Of a stretch of DNA of 5,984 nucleotides, positions 1 through 5,984 are shown piece after piece. Source of the DNA: CAVPGH01 sp046726955 (lineage in GTDB: Bacteria; Acidobacteriota; Vicinamibacteria; Fen-336); the NCBI GenBank assembly GCA_046726955.1, contig JBKPBQ010000182.1, positions 1-5,984 of the forward strand, read 5' to 3'. The position numbers and the translations under genes are program-made. Within the stretch, counting starts at the first letter, position 1, and every line of letters starts with the position of its first letter. The notes under the pieces were generated by a model. It saw only the letters and a list, made by a program, of their open reading frames with translations, was not told the origin of the DNA and made no database searches.

Positions 1-35
1 GAACCAGTCGTTTCGCGTAATGTCCAGCGGCCCCC

Positions 36-63
36 GGGCACGAGGAACGCCTCGTTCGTGCCC
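36..63 (-). terminator. Candidate terminator hairpin after tldD
   Basis: An inverted repeat lies 22 nt past the tldD stop codon. GGGCACGA at 36-43 is matched by TCGTGCCC at 56-63, giving 8 bp and a 12-nt loop. The alternative fold is a 10-bp stem, made of 36-45 with 50-55 plus 60-63, with a 4-nt bulge at 56-59 and a tetraloop at 46-49. No T-run follows on the minus strand, so this is not a classical intrinsic terminator. It could be a GC-rich terminator variant, a 3'-end stabilising structure or chance in GC-rich DNA. The first 35 bases of the window show nothing else I can assign. Confidence 0.35.
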
Positions 64-85
64 ACCGCGCCGGTCCACGGACGAC

Positions 86-1507
86 CTACTGCCGCGTCCC
101 CCCGACCGTGATCTCGGAGACGAGGATCGTGGGCAGGCCCACGCCCACGGGCACGCTCTGTCCCGCCTTCTGGCAGACGCCCACGCCCTCGTCGAGCTTC
201 AGGTCGTGGCCGATGCGGGTGACTCTGGTGAGGATGTCGGGACCGTTGCCGATGAGGGTCGCGCCCACCACGGGTTTCGTGATCGCGCCGTCCTCGATCA
301 GGTAGGCCTCGGTCGCGCTGAACACGAACTTGCCGCTCGTGATGTCCACCTGGCCGCCGCCGAAGTGCTTGGCGTAGAGCCCGCGCGGCACCGAGCGGAC
401 GATGTCTTCCGGGTCTTCCGTCCCCGCGAGCATGAAGGTGTTCGTCATGCGCGGGATCGGGATCGAGCCGTAGCCCTGGCGCCGGCCGTTCCCGGTGGCC
501 GGCATCTTCATGAGGCCGCTGTTGAGGCGGTCCTGGAGGTAGCCGCGCAGGATCCCGTCCTCGATGAGCACGGTGCGGCCGGGCACGTTGCCCTCGTCGT
601 CCACGTTGAGGCTGCCGCGGCGGTCCTGGATCGAGCCGTCGTCGATCACGGTCACGCCGGAAGCGGCCACGCGCTCGCCGATCCTCCCGGAGAAGGCGGA
701 GAGGCCCTTGCGGTTGAAGTCGCCCTCGAGGCCGTGGCCCACCGCCTCGTGGAGGAGGATCCCCGGCCAGCCGGGGGCGAGGACGACCGGCATCGGCCCC
801 GCCGGGGCCTCGACCGCGGAGAGGAGCGTCACTGCCATCCGCGACGCTTCCCGCGCGAAGTACTCGGGAGACTTCTCCGCGAAGAACTCCGCGCCGAGGC
901 GCCCGCCTCCGCCCGCCGAGCCCTCCCGGCGCACGCCGCCTTCGGCGGCGATCACGGACACGCGGATCGAGAAGAGGGGCTGCACGTCCTCGGCGAGGAG
1001 GCCGCGCGAGTTCGCGATGCGGACCTGGCGCGTCTCTTCGCCCAGGCTGACGATGACCTTCTCGATCCGGGGGTCGTAGGCGCGGGCGGCGCGGTCCGCG
1101 CGCTCCACGAGCGAGATCCGTTCGGCGAGCGCGATCTGGCCGAGGCTCGCCACCCCGTACCGCCGGTCCACGGGAGCCGGAGAGACTGGCTCCGGCGGAA
1201 GCACGCGCGAGTCGGAGGCGATGTGGGCCGCCGTCTCCGCGGCCCGCGCCATCGCTGGGAAGGAGAGATCGTCCGTGTAGGCGTAGCCCGTCCGCTCTCC
1301 CGAGACGACGCGCACGCCGAGGCCGCAGGTCACGCCGGCGGAAGCGGTGCGGATGATCCCCTCCTCGAGGAGGAGCGAGGACGTGCGCTCGTGCTCGAAG
1401 AACAGGTCGGCAAAATCGCCTCCCCGGGAGAGGGCCAGGGAGAGCAGCTTTTCCATCTCGGGAACGGGAACGTCGGCAGGGACGCGAGCGCGGTCGTCGA
1501 GGGCCAT
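86..1507 (-). CDS. tldD: TldD-type zinc metalloprotease
   Basis: The 473-residue product is a full-length TldD, a cytoplasmic zinc protease that in characterised cases acts with TldE/PmbA as a heterodimer on unfolded or modified peptides, including microcin B17 maturation and CcdA degradation. The metal site HEAVGH is at residues 253-258 inside the family block LLHEAVGHGLEGDFNRKG. Other TldD blocks are RMTNTFML at 353-360, FGGGQVDITSGKFVFS at 382-397, and the C-terminal GVGVCQKAGQSVPVGVG, whose Cys445 is the conserved Cys near the metal. The protein ends at the usual TVGGT. The ATG at 1507 is preceded directly by GAGAGG, tight spacing for a ribosome site. Met18 (ATG at 1456) is the alternative start, but its upstream sequence is weaker. 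The gene starts 27 nt after the stop of the receiver-GGDEF gene, so an operon is likely. No TldE gene is visible; it could lie beyond position 1. Family assignment is secure; the substrate is unknown. Confidence 0.96.
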   Translation of the reverse strand: MALDDRARVPADVPVPEMEKLLSLALSRGGDFADLFFEHERTSSLLLEEGIIRTASAGVTCGLGVRVVSGERTGYAYTDDLSFPAMARAAETAAHIASDSRVLPPEPVSPAPVDRRYGVASLGQIALAERISLVERADRAARAYDPRIEKVIVSLGEETRQVRIANSRGLLAEDVQPLFSIRVSVIAAEGGVRREGSAGGGGRLGAEFFAEKSPEYFAREASRMAVTLLSAVEAPAGPMPVVLAPGWPGILLHEAVGHGLEGDFNRKGLSAFSGRIGERVAASGVTVIDDGSIQDRRGSLNVDDEGNVPGRTVLIEDGILRGYLQDRLNSGLMKMPATGNGRRQGYGSIPIPRMTNTFMLAGTEDPEDIVRSVPRGLYAKHFGGGQVDITSGKFVFSATEAYLIEDGAITKPVVGATLIGNGPDILTRVTRIGHDLKLDEGVGVCQKAGQSVPVGVGLPTILVSEITVGGTRQ

Positions 1508-1534
1508 CCTCTCTATGGTAGCAGGCGGGTCGGG

Positions 1535-2959
1535 CTACAGGCGGCGGCCTTTCACCGTGTTCCCGCCGGCTTCGCGGGCGCGTCCGAGCGCCTCGTCGGC
1601 CGCCCGCAGCAGCTCCTCCGCCGAGCCCGGGCCGGGGAATCCCGCGAAGCCGATGCTCGCCGTGGCCTTGAGCTCGCGGCTCCCCGAGCGGAAGGCCCGG
1701 GCCTCCACCTGCGTCCGCACACGCTCCGCGGTCTTGCCCGCCTCGTCGAGCACCGTGTGGGGGAGGAAGGCCAGGAACTCGTCGTTCCCGTAGCGCGCGA
1801 CCACGTCCATCGTCCGCAGGAGGTCCGTGAGGAGCCGGGCGCCCTCGCGGCGTACGGCGTCGGCGGCCACCGACCCGTGCATCGCCGCGATGTCCGCCAG
1901 CCGGTCGATCCCCACCAGGAGGACGCTCAGGCCCTCGTCGTAGCGCGCCGCGCGCTCGTACTCGGACCGCAGCATCATGACGGCCGACTCGCGGGTGAGG
2001 AGGCCCGTCACCGCGTCGCGCGTCTGCAGGCCCCGGACCCGCTCCGCGAGCCGCGAGTTCTCGAGGACCATGTGCGTCTGCTCGGCCAGCCGGTCGAGGA
2101 GCGAGCTCTTGTCGGAGTCGAGGCGGGCCGCGCTGCGTCCCGCCACGGCGAGGAGGCCGACGAACGATCCGCCCACGACCACCGGAAAGGTGGAGACCGG
2201 TCCCAGCGTCTTCTCGTCCGTGCCGATGGGGCCGCCCGGCGGACCGATCACTTGCACGGCCACCCGGGTGAGCGTCGGGGAGTTCGCGGCGGCCGCCTCG
2301 AGGACGCGCGCCTTCATCTCCTCGGTGAGGCCGGCGGCGACGGGCCGCGCCGGATACACGACCACCTCGAGGTCGGTCCCCTCCACGAACGCGAACGCGG
2401 AGAGCGTGTGGTCCACGACCTGGGCGAGGAGGCCCATGACGCCGGCGAAAGCCTCGTGGAAGAGCTTGCCCCGCCCGGCGCGCGTCGCTTCCGAAAGCAG
2501 CGACGCCTCGTAGAGCTTGCGGTCGAGGAGGTCGTTCACGCGCGCCATCACGTCCACGGTGGTGGCGTCAGTGCCCTTGCCCGTCCGCGGCGGCTCGCCG
2601 CTCAGGATGTTCTGCACGAGCTCCCCGATCTTCTGAGGCTCCGCGTCCTTGGTGAGGTAGTAGTCCGCCCCCGTCTGGAGGCCCCAGAAGCGGTCGCGCG
2701 GCTGGTCCTTGGTGGTGAGGATGACGACGGGTGTCCCCCGCGTGGCCGGCTCGTGCTTGAGGAGGCGGCAGGCCTGGTAGCCGTTGAGCCGGGGCATGCT
2801 CACGTCGAGGATCACGAGGCTCGGGTCCTCGGCGAAGGCCTTCTCCACCGCCTCCAGGCCGTCCCGGGCCGTGACCACCGAGTGTCCCGCCGCCTGGAGC
2901 ACCTTCTCCACGAGACGAAGGACGAGCGGGCTGTCGTCGGCGACGAGGACCTTGGCCAC
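1535..2959 (-). CDS. Receiver-GAF-GGDEF response regulator, degenerate GGDEF
   Basis: From the GTG at 2959 this is a 474-residue cytoplasmic signalling protein. Residues 1-115 form a receiver domain resembling PilG/PilH regulators: acidic pair Asp8-Asp9, phospho-acceptor Asp52 in LVILDVSMP, Thr82, and Lys104 followed by Asp instead of the usual Pro. Residues 140-305 look like a GAF domain, then a short helix leads into a GGDEF domain at 311-470. The signature is GNDEF (391-395), the Asn and Asp that bind guanine in active cyclases are missing, but metal-binding Asp352 and Asp393 remain. RTMD (382-385) matches the c-di-GMP inhibitory site. Diguanylate cyclase activity is therefore doubtful. 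I chose GTG 2959 because GGAG lies 5 nt upstream and the protein then begins VAKVLVADDS, the normal start for receivers. Alternatives are ATG at 2998 (13 residues longer, no good ribosome site) and GTG at 3049 (30 residues longer). Probably co-transcribed with tldD. Confidence 0.9.
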   Translation of the reverse strand: MAKVLVADDSPLVLRLVEKVLQAAGHSVVTARDGLEAVEKAFAEDPSLVILDVSMPRLNGYQACRLLKHEPATRGTPVVILTTKDQPRDRFWGLQTGADYYLTKDAEPQKIGELVQNILSGEPPRTGKGTDATTVDVMARVNDLLDRKLYEASLLSEATRAGRGKLFHEAFAGVMGLLAQVVDHTLSAFAFVEGTDLEVVVYPARPVAAGLTEEMKARVLEAAAANSPTLTRVAVQVIGPPGGPIGTDEKTLGPVSTFPVVVGGSFVGLLAVAGRSAARLDSDKSSLLDRLAEQTHMVLENSRLAERVRGLQTRDAVTGLLTRESAVMMLRSEYERAARYDEGLSVLLVGIDRLADIAAMHGSVAADAVRREGARLLTDLLRTMDVVARYGNDEFLAFLPHTVLDEAGKTAERVRTQVEARAFRSGSRELKATASIGFAGFPGPGSAEELLRAADEALGRAREAGGNTVKGRRL

Positions 2960-2964
2960 GGAGG

Positions 2965-2968
2965 CTCC
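2965..2968 (-). promoter_or_regulatory. Ribosome binding site that decides the regulator's start
   Basis: The minus strand reads GGAG here, 5 nt before the GTG at 2957-2959. Neither upstream candidate, ATG at 2998 nor GTG at 3049, has a comparable purine-rich site at normal spacing. This supports the shorter protein, whose first residues match the usual N-terminus of receiver domains. Confidence 0.5.
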
Positions 2969-2977
2969 GGCGGTCGT

Positions 2978-3006
2978 TTGGCGGTCGAGAGCGGGCATCT
3001 TAACAT
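2978..3006 (+). promoter_or_regulatory. Weak sigma-70-like promoter candidate for the ABC operon
   Basis: TTGGCG at 2978-2983 and TAACAT at 3001-3006 are separated by 17 nt. The second matches TATAAT at four of six positions and is one of the few AT-rich spots nearby. Transcription would start near 3013 and give a leader of about 80 nt before the adaptor gene. The -35 match is poor (only TTG), and in a GC-rich genome such a hit may be chance. Confidence 0.2.
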
Positions 3007-3018
3007 GTGAAGAACGCC

Positions 3019-3064
3019 CGGAATCCGAAACCTCGGAGCCCGCCGGCACGTAATCTCATCCGAG
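3019..3064. promoter_or_regulatory. Cluster of CGGA/TCCG half-sites between divergent genes
   Basis: Four short elements alternate in orientation: CGGA at 3019-3022, TCCGA at 3024-3028, TCGGA at 3033-3037 and TCCGA at 3059-3063. The middle pair forms a perfect 5-bp dyad with a 4-nt spacer (3024-3037). CTCGGA at 3032-3037 can also pair with TCCGAG at 3059-3064. The position suits an operator or leader structure controlling either gene set. Short dyads are common in GC-rich DNA, so this is tentative. Confidence 0.2.
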
Positions 3065-3074
3065 ACAACCCCCC

Positions 3075-3080
3075 AGGAGG
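3075..3080 (+). promoter_or_regulatory. Shine-Dalgarno of the adaptor gene
   Basis: AGGAGG is a perfect core ribosome binding site ending 12 nt before the ATG at 3093. The spacing is somewhat long, but no other in-frame start lies closer, and the ATG gives the expected N-terminal membrane anchor. Confidence 0.75.
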
Positions 3081-3092
3081 ATCCCCGCCGAG

Positions 3093-4396
3093 ATGGCACC
3101 GCAGAAGCGTCGCATCTTCGGGTTCGTGGCCGCCGTCCTCGTCCTCGGCAGCATCGTCGGATTCAACCTCGTGCGGGAGAACCGCAAGCGCGTCGAGGTC
3201 CAGACGCAGCCGGTCGCCCGCCGCGACCTCGTCTCGCTCGTCACCGCCTCCGGCGAGGTCAAGCCCAAACGCTACGTGAACGTGGGCGCCAACGTCTCCG
3301 GCCGAATCGTGACCCTCGCGGTCAAGGAGGGCGACCGCGTCAAGAACGGGCAGGTGCTGGCCCGGATCGAGTCCGAGCGCTTCGAGGCGGGAGAGCGCCA
3401 GTCGGAGGCGGCGATGCTCTCCGCGCAGGCCGACCTCGACCGCGCGTTCGCCGACCTCGACGTGTCCAAGCTGGAGCTCGACCGCACGAAGCGGATGTTC
3501 CAGCAGAAGCTCGTCTCCGACCAGACCTACGACCAGGCGGACGCGCAGGTGAAGATGAAGGCGGCGGGGGTGGAGGCGGCGCGCAGGCGCGTGCTGCAGC
3601 TCAAGGCCCAGCTCGACAGCACGCGCGACGACCTCAAGAAGACGACCGTCTTCTCGCCCATGGACGGCGTCGTCACGAGCCTTCCCAAGGAGGAGGGCGA
3701 GGTCGTGATCGGGGCCCAGAGCTTCAGCCCCACCGTGCTCATGACCGTGGCCGACCTGTCGGTCATGGAGTGCGAGATCATGGTCGACGAGACGGACATC
3801 CGCAACCTCCTCCTCGGGCAGCCGGCCGAGGTCCGGGTGGACGCGCTCGAAGGCGTGAAGATACGGGGCGAGGTCACGGAGATCGGCTCGTCCGCTATTC
3901 CGCGCGGCACCGCGGGGACGACCGGATCCACGCCCCAGACCGGCAGCAACACCGGCAACCAGGCCAAGGACTTCAAGGTCACGATCACGCTCGTGGACCC
4001 GCCGCCGAACCTGCGGCCCGGGCTCAACGCCACCGCCGACATCACGACCGCCACGCGCAAGAACGTGACCGCCGTTCCCATCCAGGCCGTCGTCGTGCGC
4101 GAGCTCGACAAGGACGGCAAGGTCGTGGACCCGGACGCGGTTCCCGAGCCCTCGTCGGACGGCAACACGGTGCTCACGGTCGGGCGGGCGAAGGGAGTGG
4201 AGAAGGACGGGGTCTTCGTGGTCGAGCAGGGCAAGTCGACGTTCCGGCCCGTGAAGACGGGGATCATGGGCGACACCGACGTCGAGGTCCTGGAGGGGCT
4301 GAAGGACGGCGAGGAGATCGTGACCGGCTCCTACAAGGCGCTGCGCACGCTCAAGGACGGGGCCCGGCTCAAGGTCGAGAACAAGAAGAAGGCCGC

Positions 4397-4400
<4 letters not shown>
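3093..4400 (+). CDS. MacA/HlyD-family periplasmic adaptor subunit
   Basis: The 435-residue protein is a membrane fusion protein that should bridge the inner-membrane ABC permease and an outer-membrane TolC-like channel. A positive N-terminus (MAPQKRR) is followed by one hydrophobic segment at about 8-26, with no lipobox, so it is anchored by a transmembrane helix. The first lipoyl half is at about 60-95 (GRIVTLAVKEGDRVKNGQVL), a long coiled-coil hairpin at 96-183, the second lipoyl half at 184-222 (FSPMDGVVTS), a beta-barrel at 224-320 and a membrane-proximal domain at 325-430. In the hairpin, Arg131, Met135 and Ser142 fit the spacing of the RLS motif that contacts TolC in AcrA and MacA, with Met replacing Leu. 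Two insertions stand out: a Gly/Thr/Ser-rich stretch at 265-290 and an acidic one at about 338-370. The stop overlaps the ATPase start by 4 nt. The substrate cannot be read from the sequence. Confidence 0.93.
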
Positions 4401-5115
<715 letters not shown>

Positions 5116-5116
<1 letters not shown>

Positions 5117-5984
5117 TGCCCTTCCGGGAGGCCGTGGCCATCGCCGTCTCCTCGCTCCGCGCGAACAAGCTGCGCTCGTTCCTCACCGTGCTCGGGATCC
5201 TCATCGGCGTCGCCTCCGTCATCGCGGTGGTCGCGATCACGGAGGGCCTCGATCGCTACATGAGCGACAAGGTGCTGCAGCTGGGCAGCCGCTCCTTCAC
5301 CATCCAGCGGATGCCCGACGTCATCACGAGCCACGAGCAGTGGCTGGAGATGCGCAAGCGCAAGAACCTGGAGATGCTCGACCTCGAGGCGGTGCGGCGC
5401 GGCTGCGACCGCTGCCGCGAGGTGGGGGCGATGGTCTCCACCGCGGGCACGGCCAAGCGGGGCCGGGTCAAGCAGGAGAACGTGCAGTTCATGGGGATCA
5501 CCGAGAACTACGCACGCATCGGCGCCGTGCGCGACATCGTCGCGGGACGGCCCCTCATCGCCTCCGACATCGAACAAGCGCGGGCAGTCGCCGTCATCGG
5601 GTCCGACCTCCGCGACGCCTTCTTCGGGGTGGCGGAGCCGATCGGCCGCGAGATCGAGATCGGCGGCCACGAGGTCAAGGTCGTGGGGGTGGCGGAGAAG
5701 AAGGGGAGCGTCTTCGGGGAGTCGCAGGACAACTTCGCCTGGATTCCCCTCAGCACCTACCGGAAGTTCTTCGGAGCCCGCCGCTCGATCACCATCCTGG
5801 CGGTGGCGCTGTCCTTGGAGGAATTCGAGGCCGCCCAGGACCTGGCGCGGGTGGCGATGCGCGCGCGGCGCCACCTCGACTACGACAAGGCCGACGACTT
5901 CTCGATCGAGACCGGCCAGAGCGTCATGGACCTGTGGCAGACCGCGACCCGCGGGATCTACGTGGTGACGATCGTGGTCACCGG
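5116..5984 (+). CDS. MacB-like ABC permease, 3' end outside the window
   Basis: The reading frame opens at ATG 5116 within TGATG and continues without a stop to the window end, giving 289 complete codons. The N-terminus has the hallmark of MacB/FtsX-type permeases: a short amphipathic segment, then SSLRANKLRSFLTVLGILIG leading into the first transmembrane helix (about 21-42) and ITEGL. Residues 45-275 form the large periplasmic MacB-PCD-like domain, including VAVIGSDL (158-165) and VVGVAEKKGSVFG (189-201). A second hydrophobic segment begins near residue 281 (IYVVTIVVTG). Full-length family members are about 400 residues with four helices, so roughly the last quarter is missing here because of the window edge, not a mutation. 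Cys97 and Cys100 form a CxxC pair in the periplasmic domain. These permeases act by mechanotransmission on periplasmic or membrane substrates together with a MacA-type adaptor. Confidence 0.93.

Noticed and set aside
1508..1537. Possible read-through fusion of the regulator and TldD, since both share a frame across one TAG and 27 nt
   Set aside because: Sharing a frame has a one-in-three chance. TldD has a normal family N-terminus from its own ATG, and no recoding signal is visible around the TAG.
20..3010. A 996-codon plus-strand open frame opposite tldD and the regulator gene
   Set aside because: Its codons are the exact reverse complements of the codons of both minus-strand genes, which share one frame. 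It stays open simply because TTA, CTA and TCA codons are almost absent from GC-rich genes. The product is rich in Arg, His, Ala and Gly with no recognisable domain.
3061..3092. Riboswitch or structured RNA in the adaptor leader
   Set aside because: The leader is under 100 nt, and apart from short dyads I see no conserved riboswitch core.
2812..3099. A 95-codon minus-strand open frame covering the intergenic region
   Set aside because: Past the intergenic part it is an alternate frame of the receiver domain, rich in Arg and Ser, with no ribosome site or recognisable motif.
3770..4396. Upstream extension of the ATPase reading frame within the adaptor gene
   Set aside because: This part is an out-of-frame shadow of the adaptor gene and encodes a low-complexity Arg/Gly-rich sequence. 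The ABC domain begins only after the GTG at 4397, which has its own ribosome site.

Overview
The window is very GC-rich (about 70% by eye, with strong G/C preference at wobble positions). It holds two divergently transcribed gene groups around a short intergenic region at about 2960-3092. The genes point to a two-membraned (Gram-negative-type) bacterium: a TolC-type periplasmic adaptor, a MacB-like ABC permease and a TldD protease. The codon style and the separate ATPase and permease genes fit a high-GC lineage such as Acidobacteriota or Myxococcota. That is an impression; no taxonomic marker is present.

Minus strand (leftward): a gene for a receiver-GAF-GGDEF signalling protein (about 1535-2959) is followed after 27 nt by tldD (86-1507), so the two are probably co-transcribed. 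A bulged hairpin without a T-tract lies just past the tldD stop (36-63) and may end the transcript. The usual TldD partner, TldE/PmbA, is not in the window. The GGDEF domain is unusual. Its signature reads GNDEF and the guanine-binding positions are replaced, while an RxxD inhibitory-site motif sits at the canonical distance. It may therefore bind c-di-GMP rather than make it.

Plus strand (rightward): a three-gene export operon of the MacA/MacB type. The membrane-anchored periplasmic adaptor (3093-4400) overlaps the ABC ATPase gene (4397-5116) by 4 nt. The ATPase gene overlaps the permease gene (5116 to beyond 5984) by 1 nt, so translational coupling is likely. The ATPase would energise the permease, the permease would work on a substrate in the periplasm or inner membrane, and the adaptor would link it to an outer-membrane TolC-like channel encoded elsewhere. 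The permease is cut by the window end after about 289 codons.

Every gene belongs to a known family, and I see no clearly undescribed system, RNA gene, CRISPR array or mobile element. The points most worth a second look are the degenerate GGDEF domain, the CxxC pair in the periplasmic part of the permease, the insertions in the adaptor, and the pairing of a peptide-processing protease with an exporter that could carry peptides.
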